Counted from the stretch's first letter, positions 51,073-63,608 are shown. The stretch: 64,000 bases of DNA from Melampsora larici-populina 98AG31 (GCF_000204055.1 NW_006768776.1:270105-334104), one strand, 5' to 3'. Translations and numbers: made by a program. The notes: generated by a model not told the origin, from the sequence alone.

Positions 51073-51555
51073 CCTCGAGTCAGGTATGCCCATATAGAAC
51101 TCTGCCTAGAGATTGTACTCTGGAACGTGTTGAAACTAGTTTGATGGATTGCATCTCTATCGGTCTCCTAGACGACAGATCTGACGATGTCCCAGCTCAA
51201 TCTAAGCTTCACGGAAGATATGAGTATGCAGACATTATGAGTTTTTCATACCGCAATCTGCTGTATCGGACTCTGGAGCAGCAAGGCAATTCATCTCCCT
51301 TGAACCATCCAAGTCACTTTCTTGAATAAATCCTCCCGAGCGACAAGATCGAGATTCATCTAAAGAATTCATAAAGGATGTTCCCGGTCATGCTGTTCCG
51401 AACATCGACATAAACAACCTCCGAATGTTTACCACAAAGAGATCGCGCGCATTCCAGCGATGGGTTTTTTGCTAGATGAGCTACAGCCAGAAGGCTTTAG
51501 TCAGTCCGGCAAGCAACGCATCTCTCGTTGAAACGGAAGTTCAACTGAAATACGT

Positions 51556-51606
51556 AATGATCCGACAACAAACAAACAAACAAACAAACGAAAAACAAAA
51601 AATAGT
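51556..51606. repeat. AAAC-type microsatellite
   Basis: Five or more tandem copies of a CAAA-type tetramer (ACAAACAAACAAACAAAC), grading into A-rich sequence. The surrounding 51330-52130 shows no gene that I can support. Confidence 0.7.
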
Positions 51607-52130
51607 TCAGTGAATCAGATCAATGAAGGAACACTCATGAATGATGATAGTGATAAGGGATATTGTGTGTGATAGAAAAGGTTAATGAATAAAAGCAAAA
51701 ACCTTCTACAATGTCAAATCAGGATAGAAAAATCATTGGTAGAAACATTGATTAGGTTCAATGTTGTGATTATTGAATGGTGGTATTTACTGCACCTCAG
51801 ACCAATACTGGAACCACTCTTTACCACTCTTGATTTTGACATCTTTCGAGAGCCAAGCACTGTGACCACTCTCACCCACAACCCAACAAGTTTCCAATTT
51901 CTTGATTTTAGAGTGGTTCAGTAAACCCGCTCCACATTTGCTATATGAAATATAGCGCTTGATCAGGGAGGGGCCAAAAGAGAAAACATTTATAAAACAT
52001 TTCTTGTTTATAAAATTGGATGGACTATGCAAATTAGATAGACAGAGTAGACTATGTGAAATATTTAATAATTTTAAATTTGTAAAATGAGAGTCTAGTC
52101 TTTCTTTCTTTTGTCCACTCCTGCTATGTA

Positions 52131-52282
52131 AGTGGCACACAAACAGCTCAACCCAACCTAAAAACCCATCCAAAAAACCCATGACAACCCAATTGATTTT
52201 TGGGTTTTTAGCCCTAAAAATCCAAAAATAAATTGGGTTGTCATGTTTTCTTTAGGTTGGGTCACAATGTTTGTGTACCGCT
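52131..52282. mobile_element. Stowaway-like MITE, copy 2
   Basis: About 152 bp with ends AGTGGCACACAAACA and the complement of AGCGGTACACAAACA, and an internal palindrome around CCCAATTGATTTTTGGG. It aligns with the MITE at 37642-37793 along its length, but with many C-to-T type differences (AACCCAACC versus AACCCGACC). TA flanks are visible on at least the left. Confidence 0.7.
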
Positions 52283-53115
52283 ATAGCATTTGAGGGCCTT
52301 GGCAGCCTCCTCAATAGTTCTGTCAGGTACAATACCTTCTTTCATCCAAGCCTGAGACCCCACCAGGCACTCCATTGTCTTGGTGAGCATACTACCTCTA
52401 AAGGTGTACACACATTGGCTGCTGATGAAGGTGTACGCTTACAAGTGCATAATGTGGCTGAGATGGACAGGTAATTGTGTGCTAACTTGGAAAGTGTGGG
52501 GAAGTGGCATGTCCCTCTAAATGGTGAAAAAGGAAAACATAAAGAACTGTCAACACTGCAACTGCAACACAACACAACAGATTTTGACCCATTTCCATTG
52601 CATTGCAGAGTCAGCACAATAAAGCGCAATGAAACAGACCACAATTTTTCTCAAAAAAAAACTTACAACATTGTGATGTGGAGTAAAGCACAATATTGCC
52701 AAAATATTGCTTGCTGCAGCTACACAACTTCGGCGCAAGATTGCGCAAGATTTCACAAAAAATAGAGAAGAATGAGAAAAGAAAGACAAGTCATTTCTTT
52801 GATTTAAAATATTGTACTTGTATTTTAGATAGATATTGAAAATGATTCAATTGAAAAGAAAAGAAATAGGTATCACTCCACTATATCCACAATATAGCGG
52901 AGTGAACCAATATTTTGTTGTGGTTTTTGAAGACCAGGGGTTTTCTGACTCGGATTGCGGTGCGCTGAACCTGCAATATATTGTGGTCCTCAAAAACGCA
53001 ACACAACCGCCACACAACCACAATAAGTTGTGGAGCGCTTGCGGTATGGGAACTGTTAGCTTGGTTTCAGAGTTACACATTGAAACAACATAAAACAAAT
53101 AATTGGACAAACCTT

Positions 53116-53598
53116 TCACCATCCAAGAGGTGTTTGATCCCTTTTGATTGAGAAGTGTCCCTGCAGGTATTCATCAAGTTCAGACTTAGCCAAAGTCTCT
53201 GTAGTCCCTTTTGCAACTCCAAGGATGTTGTATTCATCAGTCTTGGCAATGCCATTGTGATTCTGAGGTGGAGGGCTTGTGTTGCATAGCTCAGATTCTT
53301 CTGACTGGGTATTGAGAGCAGTCTTGATTGCTGAAAGGGAAGAAGCCTTGTGTGTGGGGTAATGAACCATAAAGAACTTTGCTTGAAAGCAAGAGTTGAG
53401 GATAGTTGCGGGGACTATGACTTGATCAGTATCAACTGCCATGTCCTGGTACTCAATGAGCCACTCAATGATGATGTTGATTGAGTTGTTGAGACTTGGA
53501 AAGTTCAAGGCTTTGGCTTGATGAGTTTTGAGCTTGTGAATAACACATTCATACTCAGCTAGTATGACACAGCCAGTAGGACCATTTATGCAATACAA
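53116..53598 (-). pseudogene. Decayed hAT transposase fragment
   Basis: A minus-strand frame of 160 codons containing VIVPATILNSCFQAKFFMVH and, at its end, ELDEYLQGHFSIKRDQTPLGW, which matches the conserved pair in hAT transposases (a residue before the alpha-helical region, and the WWK motif just before the dimerisation domain). The second tryptophan of WWK is replaced by TGA. No termini or target duplication are found nearby. It is unrelated in sequence to the hAT at 9318. The surrounding 52283-54430 shows only weak frames. Confidence 0.5.
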
Positions 53599-56500
53599 GC
53601 TAGAAACCTAGAAAAATTCTGAGTTTCCCAACTTGGACTTTTTGACAGGAAATTGTACTTTTTGGCTTTGTTTGAGAAGCTTGGAATCTGGGTGACTGAT
53701 CCCAATTTTCCTCAAGTTTGAATCTTCAAGCACATCTTCACTGGGGCTCTTGAGGTTTTTCTGCCTTTCCCAGATTCTGAACTGAAGTTGGGGAACTCAG
53801 AAAGTAGAAGAAGAAACTGGGGTTCTACTTTGGATCCCATAAATATGCTACATGTCCGATTGTATGATCCCAAGAAATCTGATTTCACAGAAATCACCAG
53901 AAATACATAACTAGTTTGGTATATTGCACAACTGAAAGCTAATTGATCAAGAATATTTATATCTAAATAGTACAGCTATTCCAATAAAGATCGTTTTTTT
54001 TCTGAAAATCTTGTTACAGTTCAAAAACCGGGACTTGTTTCTCCGTTGTTTTGAAGAATACAGGAAAAATAAAACATCTAAAATCAACTTTTGTCTCATT
54101 TTTTTGGCTGTGGCAACAATATCCTTCAAAAATAGTTGTCAATATTTCTTGAAGCAGCTGTACGTCAGAGACCAAGTAATAAACTTTGCTTCATGAAGGC
54201 TGAGGGAAATCTGGAAGCCCCTTAAACTTAGCAGGGGCGCACTAAGGAATATATGCAGATCCCATCTGTGACTGCATAAGTTGTTGTCCAACTCATTGCC
54301 CTGACAACTTTCCACTTGAACTGCTCTCATTTTTCACCTTTCTCTCCAATTTCACTGAATCTTTGCTGTTTCCAAATGGGCCAATGCCCCCCTGATCCTG
54401 ATACTCAGGACAACTAAACTGCTTGGGACATCCAGTTGATGTATGATGAAATAATGGATGTGTTAGTCACATCACTCCCAACAGGTCAATTGGCTGAAAA
54501 AACAGCAAAACCACAAAAATCATCCTCAACCACTCCCAAAAATCAACCTCACCCTCCAAGACCTCACAGGACTTGTCTCAAGAACCCCAGCCTTGCTAAA
54601 AGGCTTGAGGAAGTGTCATTTAAAACAGGGCCCTTCTCTGAGCCCTCTTGAGGAAGCCCAAGATATCACTGGCATTCCTCAAAAAACCTGCATTGTGTGA
54701 TTGCACCCAGGAGGCTCTGGCACCAAAGCCAAAGCCCTTGGAGTACTGGTTCAAACATTGCTGGATGTATCAAAAGCCATGTTGGTCCCCAAGACAAAAC
54801 AGACCAAGTTGGTCAATTTTGATGTGGATTTGGCAGCCAATAGCCTTGTGCTGCTTGGTTTAATCCAGGAGCAGGCTAGCATCATGGAATCTTGGCAGGT
54901 GGTGTTTGATCCAAGTTGTCAGACCATCCCCATCCTTACTCCCTCATTTTTTGTGACAAACTCTTAGTTTGAATTCTGCAATGAAGTGCTGTTGAAACAA
55001 TTCAGCATGCTGTCTGATCAAGTAGCAAATCTTGTGTTTTCTGTCATCCCAAACCAGCACCAACAGCAACAGCCAGGGCAGCAGACACGTCAGAGCCCAG
55101 CAGAGAGCTCATATTCTCTATCTGCATTGAACCACATGCCAGGAGTGTTGCTACCCCCTAAGCAAAATCACCCAAGCCCTTGTGCTTGTCCAAGGATGGA
55201 AGCATCCTTCACACTTAACCAGACAAATCCAAAGTTTGTTGTGTGCAAGGGGAATATTGTCCCCAAGCTCATTAAAATTCTTGATGTGGTCTTGAAAGAC
55301 AACATCAAGGTAACATTGGATGACCCATCTGTGATTAAGCCTGAAATATCCATCTCATCCATCAAACAACCTACCTAGTGATCTACCTGGAGTCCCATAA
55401 GCAAGTCCAAGCAATGCATGGTCAGGTTGCAAGCTGGCTCCCAAAGAGCTTGCCCAACCTTTCTTTGAAACAAGAGGTGCACTTAGGTATTGTCCATGGC
55501 ATCCCTACCACCTTCAATCCCAGCCAACAAGAATGTATGGATCTCCTTGAAATCAGCCACAGTGACCTTATTGATAAGACCCTCTTTGTGAGGTGGTCAA
55601 AGAAAGTCATGGCTGATACTCCCGCAAAGCGTCATTCCTTTCTGGAAAGTGGGGTTAAAACAACTAAAACAGCCACTTTGACTGGTTGCACAAAAGTGTG
55701 GCAGGGGAGAGGTCACCACTGGACATAACTAAGCAGGCCCCTCCTACTCAGTTTTTCAATTGCGAAGGAGTTGGTTGCACCATGGCTGCTTGTCAATTAG
55801 CTTCAATGTGACCTTACTGTTCCAGAGAAAATCACTTGCAGACCTTCCCTATAAAATGCACCACTGTATGAGATACACTCCTTGTGCACCACAGGGGAAG
55901 TTGAAAGCAGACCTCAAGACCAATCTCCCATGTCTCTTTAAAGAGAGTCCCACTGATTTTCTACATCACTCTTTTGCCCCCAAGTGCCCTGTGAGGATTG
56001 CTAGCTCATCTCCTCCTCATACCCCAGCTATTCACCTTACATCCAGGTAGGTACCAAGAAACTCCATCCTGTACTCAATGTTAGATGAAGGAAAAACTTA
56101 ATACATATTGAGAATTTGGCGGGAATTCCAAAACAGAACCGCAAGAACTGCAAATATGTTCCATGCTCTCTTTTTGATTCAGATCCCATTTTACTTTTTT
56201 CAATTCTTGCAACACAAGAACCTTATATAAATCCCTTTGAAAACCTCCCATCAACCTCACAAACTGGAACCTCATCTTACCTGCTCAGAATTTCACAGAG
56301 AAGGACAGACCCCGAACCTTCCTATGTATACGGAGAAACCTCAATCCCATCATCCAACCTATCTAGTTGCCCTCCAGAAATTGCTACACTATATTGATGA
56401 CTAGTGTTTATAGCCCCCAGAAAACTCTCAAAGGCTTCACAGATTTCACTCACTGAACCAATTCAGAAGGCCCCACTAACCACACAGCTTCTCCTAACAA

Positions 56501-57465
56501 TTTGCACAACTTATTCCAACCCCCAATCCCCCCTTTGGGACCCAAACCCTAGCAAGACCAACAACAAATATGCTGAAAAACTGTTCAACATGCTTACAGA
56601 CTGAGCCCTCAGTCTGCACTCACCAAGAGGAATCCCCACCTTTGCAGTACAATCACTCTAAACTGAAGGCACATAAATTGATCAGGTATGGGTCAACAAA
56701 GCCCTTCACAAAGCCATGATCACTTGCTTCATCAATGAAGACTGCATTTCTGCCACTATTCTGACCACCAAGCTATTGTCACCATTTTATCTACATTATC
56801 TGGGGACAGGACCTTGTTCAGTTCACAGTCATTGAGATGGAAGAACTGGAACAAGTTCAATAATTACACCTTCCTTAAACACAACTTGTCAGCTCTACTA
56901 CCTTAGCTCAGGATTCTCCCAACTCAAGAAGACATTGTGTTCTTTGACAAATCCATGTGTGATGTGGTTGTTGTTGCCCAGAAAAACAAATTGCCGAAGA
57001 GGGCAGTCCAAGGAAAACCAAGGCCTGGTGGAGGCCGGAAGTCTTGGATTACTTCAAAAAGAAGCTATCACACTTCAACACATAGCAAAAAGACACTGTG
57101 TGGACAAATGACGCCAAGCCTACAAAAAGGCATACACTGATTTCAACCACACAGTAGACAAGGCTAAGGAGAACCCTGGAGATGGTCTCTCAGTTGACCA
57201 CACTGACCTTTCCCACACAAAACTTACAGCATTGGGTCAAAAAACCTTTTTTCTAGTCAGCACCATCATCACGGACAACAGCAAGACATGCTCAACTCAC
57301 AATGAGAAAGTGAAAGCTCTATTCTCAGGTACATGCATAGCTACAGCACTATGCCAATTGGACAACACAGACTTCAATTGACAAATCCCAATGCCCATTG
57401 ATGGAAACAACACCACCACTCTACTCTTTCATCATCACCAAAAAAAAGAAGCAATAGTAAATAAA

Positions 57466-58270
57466 GGCCATTGCTATTTGCAGCCCACATGAAATCCATG
57501 TAGGCGCTGTCCAAATTACGCCTACACGGTTGTTTTCCGCCATAAAGCGCCTACATTTATAATGTAGGCGCGTTTTCCTTTTTCAAATGACGCCTACAGG
57601 CTGAATAACCAATGTAGGCGTCATTTGTGTACGCCTACATTCTGAAAATAAAATGTAGGCGCTATTTTCAAGTGCCTACATTCTAAAAATAAAATGTACG
57701 CGCTTTTTTTGAGTGCCTACATTGTTTTTTCCATGTAGGCGCTTAAGTTAGTTATAAGGGTCTTATACACATGTGAATACAAATCTAGAAGGGTGCTGGT
57801 ATTAATATATATGGGTGTTGGTATCAAATTATAAGGGTGTTGGTATTAAATGATAAGGGTATCAAATGTAAGAGTGCGCATTTGATTATAAAATTATAAG
57901 GGTCTTATAATTAATTATAAGGGTGTTGGAATTAAATCATAAGGGTGTTGGAATTAAATTATAAGGGTGTTGGTATTAAAATATGTAGGCGCACAAAAAT
58001 TACGCCTACAGTAAAAAAAAAAAGATGTAGGCGCATTTTCGTGACGCCTAAACAATGTAGGCGCTTCAAATTTACGCCTACATTTTATTTTTAGAATGTA
58101 GGCGTACACAAATGACGCCTACATTGGTTTTTCAGCCTGTAGGCGTCATTTGAAAAAGGAAAAAGCGCCTACATCATAAATGTAGGCGCTTTTTTGTGGG
58201 AAAACTTCATGTAGGCGCTGTTTTGGCAGCGCCTACATGCATTTCATGTGGGCTGCAAATAGCAAGGGCC
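57466..58270. mobile_element. 805-bp MITE with long GTAGGCGC-rich inverted repeats
   Basis: The left arm from GGCCATTGCTATTTGCAGCC is the inverted copy of the right arm ending GCAAATAGCAAGGGCC. The arms are about 250 bp and are made of repeated TGTAGGCGC / GCGCCTACA words. The centre (57750-57980) is a tandem array of ATAAGGGTGTTGGTATTAAA-like units. The flanks are TAAATAAA (57458-57465) and TAAATACA (58271-58278), an 8-bp duplication with one mismatch, compatible with hAT. It separates two parts of a LINE. Confidence 0.85.
57758..57980. repeat. Tandem AT-rich repeat inside the MITE
   Basis: Irregular tandem copies of TTATAAGGGTGTTGGTATTAAA, roughly 18-22 bp each, with variants lacking GTGTTGG. 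It occupies the loop region of the inverted-repeat element. Confidence 0.7.
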
Positions 58271-60794
58271 TAAATACAACCCAACTAAAAAAGCTCCAGG
58301 GGGAGACAGCATCCAAAATTGGGTTTGGAAGTTGATCTGGGCCAAAGTAAAAAGACATGTAAAGTACCTCTTCCAATGCATTTCCTTCACTGATTTCATC
58401 CTGAGGGCTTGGAAAAAATCAGTCATGGTAATGCTCTCAAAACTGGGTAAACCAGACTACACCCAGGCATCAGTCTATGATAGACCAATACCATTAATCA
58501 TGACACTGAGTAGTTGTCAAAAAGATACTCAAGGTGCATTTCTGGTTTTGATATTTCATATTGTTTTTCTCTGGTTGAATATCTTGTTTTCTATGATTTG
58601 ATTTACCTGAAATTTAAGCAATTCTAGAACTTCAAGGGCTGTAAACAAGACCACTGAGGATGTGATCATGTTTAAAGGAGATACCTATTTCCATTTAGGG
58701 TAGTCATTTTTTTGTTTGCTTTGAGAAACTGACAGTTAAGCTATCATTCAGGTCAATTTCATTGTTGTTAATTTTGGTAAACAACGAAATAATGCTCAAT
58801 ATTGATCCCATTGAAAAAACTGATGATGTTATATCTGAGATGATGTGAATCCAATCAGCTCTAGTCCAGCCATTGAGTCAAGTTTTTACACAAGACCATT
58901 TCCTGAATCTAAGCCCTTAAGTGAAGACATAAACGCAGCATATGCACTTAAACAATGTTCTTTTTTGTCTAACATGGGAGCTCCCAACAAGGTGCACAAA
59001 TTTGAAACTGTATCAGTCAGCCATTTAAACTGCCAATTTGACACCTGTATGTCAAGTATTGGGCTTTGGGAACCTTGTACTTGATTGGGTTTTTATTTCA
59101 TTCTTCCTTCTCCAGCACAAAATATACAATGGGCCAAGTTATTAGGTGTAGTCTCAGTCATTGACATAGGTATTGTTAACAGTTGAAAATGGATTTGTGT
59201 TCACTCAAACAATAAATTTGTGATAGACCTTTTCAGCTTTCATTGTCCTAATTGGAATGTGAGGCCCTTATTTTGGTATTGTGATAACTGGTGATTGAAT
59301 TCTGGTCTGACCTAAGAATCAATTCATTGGCTGACAAGCTCTCTTGTCAAAATGTTTTATTAACAGCTGAAACTTATGACATTATTCAATATTCTCCCAA
59401 CACTGTTTCCATTTCTTACCTTGAGATTGATCAATCTCTTTTCTCAGCAGGTTTAGAATCAATTCTCAAAGTTTCAAATTCTCATATTCACCCATGGGTA
59501 CATCTACATTAAAAAAATCACATATCAGACATATTAATTTACAAGAATTACATGTCTTATCAAATCAAGATTGTTGTTCTATTGTCTTGAAGTCATCTCT
59601 TAATAAGTACAAGCATGGTTCCAAAAGGTTCTCTGCATTCTGTGTTGCTTTGGTCAGGCTCTTGATTTTTAAGTTCAAATATTATTTGATTTTGTCTCTT
59701 TTGCAAGTTGCTCTATTTATCAATGACCAGCTTGAGCTTACTTACACCACAAGGCCACCTGGATAAATTCAGAATGTCCTCTTCCTTTGCAGAGGGTGAG
59801 ACATGCTGACACAGTATCCTGCAAGGCGTCCACTGGATTCCCCCTTGGACACCCTCACGGACCCTTCCAAGATGTCCTTGGACTGACAACACCGCCACAG
59901 CATCCAAGGGATAAAGTGGGGATTTTCCACCTCTGGTTCATCTCAATAATGTCCCAACTTTGGATGCCAGATGTAGGACGGTTGGGACATCCTCATGCAA
60001 AAAGATGTCATTGTGGTGTAGTTGGTATTGGTCATATTGCATGTTAGACTTGCCATCAAAATGTTAAACACCCTATGAAGTTGTGTATCAAGAACTGGTC
60101 AAAACCAGTAGTTAGGAGGATCCCACTTACTTTAGTTCAAATTCAATCTGTTGTAAAAAAAATCAGTATTTCACAACAACAAGTCAATTCTGGCAATGTT
60201 AGGTATTGGATTTGGCGGTCTTCACCATCTTGGAGAATTGATGATTCCAGATTCAAAATACCAGTTTGATGAGAAGAAAATTATCTCACAATTACCTCTT
60301 CAATTGTCAATATGTAAAGAACTTATATAATATCAACTTCTTTACACAAAATGCAACTCAAGCTTTGTTGGCTTGCCAGTTATTATCCAATCTTGTGCTA
60401 ACACTTCAGCTTGTCCAGTCTGAATCCTCAAATCTTATCTTTGTTCAAGAGACACTGGATTTATGGCCGCTCCTGAACTTTATATTAATTCAGGTGGTTT
60501 CCCTCCTTTATGTGCATGATTTCTTTCAAGATTGTGTAAATATTTTGACAAAATGTTTTTGGGTCACTCTTTGCATTCTGGTGGTGCAACAGCATTACCT
60601 CAATCTGGCAATTCAATGGATTAGATCAAAAGTGCTGGTTGCTGGTCATCAGAGGTGTTTTTGATTTATGTTTGGGGACACATGGCCTTACAATTGCCTG
60701 AGAATCAGAGGCATGTAATTGGGCATGTGTCTCATGTTGGTGCAAACTTTACATTTGTTTGATCTTTATTGCCTTTGAGCTCTTTTTATAGTAC

Positions 60795-60820
60795 TAGAGA
60801 ACATGCGGGCGTGCCCGCAA
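60795..60820 (-). other. Helitron-like 3' terminus
   Basis: Read on the minus strand: a 7-bp stem hairpin TGCGGGC-AC-GCCCGCA (60820-60805), then ten bases ending in CTAG, followed by T. This is the structural signature of a Helitron 3' end inserted in front of a T. A Helitron would extend to the right from here; its 5' TC end was not located and no Rep/helicase frame was found nearby. 58621-60794 to the left contains only weak frames. A chance hairpin remains possible. Confidence 0.35.
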
Positions 60821-61401
60821 CAGGGGAACACTTTATTTATCCAATTGTCACAAAATAACACACTGTAACTTAAAACCACTTCAAAGACTGAATATAACCC
60901 ATACACATTTCTAAACCCATCCTTGTATAGTAAATTTTGCCTGAATCAAAGCTATTTAATTATTCATTGCTTATGAAAAGCTTTTTATGACATTGCTTAT
61001 TGTAAGCTTTTTGAAGGTTTTGGTGCATCCAATACTTACTGAAAAAATGTTTATTGCTTCTTTACTTTCCTACTTCACCACTCTTTGGATGCCCGGTTTT
61101 TAGGCGGTTCGGAGAGGGACTGCTTGGAAAGGGTGTTTGTTGCCGGAAGAAATTTATCATCACTAGACACTTAACCTTGGGACTTTGCCCAAGATGTTTT
61201 TTGCTTTTATTTTAGCATACTCTCCATGTTACACTATGTTCACTTGTGCACATTTCATCAGTTCCGAATCGAGCCATCGTTTGTGAAGGCGCTAGGTTTG
61301 TAATCAACCTCACTTCGGATTGGTCAGAAAATCAAAGTTGAGAGATGAGTATCTTATCTTGCGCAATGGATTATGGTCCGTAATTCAATGATCATGACTC
61401 A

Positions 61402-62082
61402 CTAAACGATGCTTTGATCTTTGACAGGTTCGCAACCGTACGCAACTGATAACATGTGAAACTTGACAAGGTCAGTGTTGATAAACTTGATGTACACAGA
61501 ACCTTGGATATACTTACCGTACAACATCGCGTTATTAAAATCGCATCTGAAGGTGGCAGTGACGACAAATTTACCGTTGAGCCACGAAGCCAATCCACAG
61601 TCTATACATACATTATGAAATCATTCTTTCGGTTTGGAATACCTTGGTGTGATATGCAAAGTACAATAAAACGCACCGATAACATCCTCCTCAAACTTTT
61701 TTCTAGCTGCGGTGCAACTTTGAGATGCCCCAGCACTGCCAGCATTATACAGAGAAGTGGATGATGGAGGGCCTGTGTATGGCTTACAATTGACCAGAGG
61801 GACTGTACCCTCATCTTTTGGCGCTGAACATTCGTATGCAACCCCACCTGGATTTCGACAAACTAGAAAATTTGGTCATGAGATCAAACGTGTCTATTTG
61901 AGAAGGTGAAGCATGAAACCTCAAGGCCCGAGGGTTACAAAAAAAGAAAACTCACGCCAATTGCTGTTGTATCCAGTTGGCCCGAAAAAAATTCCACAAT
62001 CTTGTGTGCTAGCACCAAACGCAAAGCGTATGTATGAGAGGAGAAGATTCAACAAGATGATTAGAAGCCGACTGGAATACAT
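61402..62082 (-). CDS. Secreted cysteine-rich protein, candidate effector (146 aa)
   Basis: Four exons (62082-61956, 61862-61677, 61601-61518, 61445-61402) total 441 nt, exactly 147 codons including TAG, all junctions GT...AG with matching phases. Residues 1-20 form a strong signal peptide (MYSSRLLIILLNLLLSYIRF) followed by AFGAST. The mature protein of about 125 residues has eight cysteines (contexts QDCG, WLCR, YECS, VNCK, QSCT, IDCG, FRCD, YGCE), enough for four disulfides. No enzyme motif or known family is recognised. Size, signal peptide and cysteine content fit rust-fungus secreted effectors, but the role in a host is an inference. The upstream region (62090-62480) is partly repeated at 62720-63160. 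Confidence 0.75.
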
Positions 62083-62089
62083 CTCCAAC

Positions 62090-62480
62090 GGTGAGGTCTA
62101 CTCTTTGGATGTTGGGCAGCTCAATGCCTTTGATGTTTGTGTTTTGAATAGAGTCAGAATGCAGAGTTTTCAAAATCGAGACAGTGATGAGAAGATATGG
62201 AAGTGGACAATGTAATGTTGACGAAATATTACGACGAGTTTTTTTGGGTGTTTGAAATTGGAGGAAGTTATTATTATCCACTGGATCAAATTTTGTCAGT
62301 CAGTATATAAGAGCGACATGTCCGTTTTTATTATCATTGGTTGTGATCACCATGTACCCTCTGTGTACGGGTGACCGACGTCGAATTGCAAAGGTGGATT
62401 CAAGGAGTTATTGGTCTCGTCATCGACGCGGATCTGCCGACTTGCCTGAGTCTCGGTTGGCAGCTTGTTCGAAGGAAAGG
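62090..62480. repeat. Upstream repeat of the cysteine-rich gene, unit 1
   Basis: Similar to 62720-63160 in the same orientation. Shared blocks include GAGTCAGA, GTGATGAGAA(G/A)ATAT and, further on, GGTGACCG ... CGAATTGCAAAGG-type and TCTCGGTTGG-type words. Spacing between units is about 650-690 bp. It probably contains the promoter of the gene at 61402-62082. Confidence 0.5.
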
Positions 62481-62719
62481 GTTGGATGATACTGCAATAT
62501 TGTTGAGTTATCACATTCAGTGGACAATATCAACTGATGATATTTGACTTCTCTATTTGTGACATTGAAGTACTTTGGATGAATCGTATGTGATGAATGG
62601 GTGCATGGAAATAAAGACATTTAGGTTCTGGCTGCATAGGAGGAATAATTCAGTACATTACTATCTGATACTTGTCCTTTTCACAGATTCAGCATGATGA
62701 TTTGGATACCCTGCAGAGT

Positions 62720-63160
62720 CAGGTTCAAAGCCTTTCAATTTATATGTGGTTTTTTCTTGCCGCCGGTGTTTGTGTTATAAATTGAGTCAGAGTCCGTACG
62801 TAGTTTTTATTGTCTCGGAATCGAGAGGGTGATGAGAAAATATAGAAGTGAACAATGCAATGATAAGCAGATGGCACAATAAGTTTTTCTGATCTTTAGA
62901 GGAAGTTGAGATAAAAATATCTTGCAAGCGGTATATCAGATCGACATGTCCATTTTAGACTCTGATCACTGCTTGTGATCACCGCAACGACTTCAATAAC
63001 CCCGTCCACGGTAGGTAGGATATCAACTTGTACAAATCGGGGTACGGGTGACCGGCTTTGAATCGCAAAGGCGAGCCCAAGGAGTCAATGGCCAGAGTCG
63101 CCTGACTCTCGGTTGGTAGCTCTTCGGTCGAAAGGGTTGGGTGATACTGCCGCATTGCGG
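62720..63160. repeat. Upstream repeat of the cysteine-rich gene, unit 2
   Basis: A diverged direct copy of 62090-62480. No second copy of the cysteine-rich coding sequence lies beside it, so either only the 5' region was duplicated or the second coding copy was lost. Confidence 0.5.
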
Positions 63161-63377
63161 TTTTGTAAACTCCACTGGATGATATCAACTGATGACCTTT
63201 GCCTTCAATGCGAATTGTGTTATGTGTTCAAATTGATCTTTTGAAGAATGGACAGGTCCTATAATCATTAAGCTTAATCAAGCCCCTCACGAGCGTGTTC
63301 GCGAGAATCATTTGTCGAACCTATCCAAAATCTTGAGCTCGAAAAACTTATTTTGACTTTTTCCCTTGCTCCTCTAG

Positions 63378-63608
63378 AGGCGTAAAAAAGTGGACGAGGT
63401 GTTGTATAGAGATGCTGAAACCTACGGTGAAGATAGTCCCCATTCACCTCAACCTGACAGTCTTCTCGTGAGGCGACAGAGGAGTTCTTCAAGTCTTCCT
63501 AATTCGTTGAATTCGGATCAATGTAGTCCACGTAGGTTATATCTTCAGAGAAACCTTTTGGTTTGGTGTCCTAGAGGATCACGTAAAACCTTCAGATCTA
63601 TCGACTAG
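63378..63608 (+). CDS. Possible last exon of a plus-strand gene
   Basis: After a good acceptor (CCCTTGCTCCTCTAG), 76 codons run to TAG at 63606-63608. They are rich in Ser, Arg and Pro (DSPHSPQPDSLLVRRQRSSS) and look like a disordered C-terminal tail. Upstream exons were not found in 63160-63370. No gene is recognised in 63609-64000. Confidence 0.25.
   Translation, partial: RRKKVDEVLYRDAETYGEDSPHSPQPDSLLVRRQRSSSSLPNSLNSDQCSPRRLYLQRNLLVWCPRGSRKTFRSID

Larger units (their letters stand above)
54430..58620 (+). mobile_element. Decayed LINE (Tad/I-like non-LTR retrotransposon), split by a MITE
   Basis: Plus-strand frames with many stops and shifts, in an order that fits a fungal LINE. Gag-like parts are at 54700-54967 (VPKTKQTKLVNFDVDLAANS) and 55200-55728 (VHLGIVHGIPTTFNPSQQE and TPAKRHSFLESG). 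A degenerate segment follows at about 57100-57390. After the MITE, a reverse transcriptase start reads KAPGGDSIQNWVWKLIW and KKSVMVMLSKLGKPDYTQ. The YADD-type motif and RNase H were not found. The element is far too damaged to be active. Limits are approximate; no poly(A) tail or target duplication is identified. Confidence 0.6.

Noticed and set aside
57480..58260. Regular TGTAGGCGC repeats considered as a CRISPR-like array
   Set aside because: Repeats occur in both orientations at irregular spacing and the whole unit has inverted ends and a target duplication, so it is a MITE; the genome is eukaryotic.
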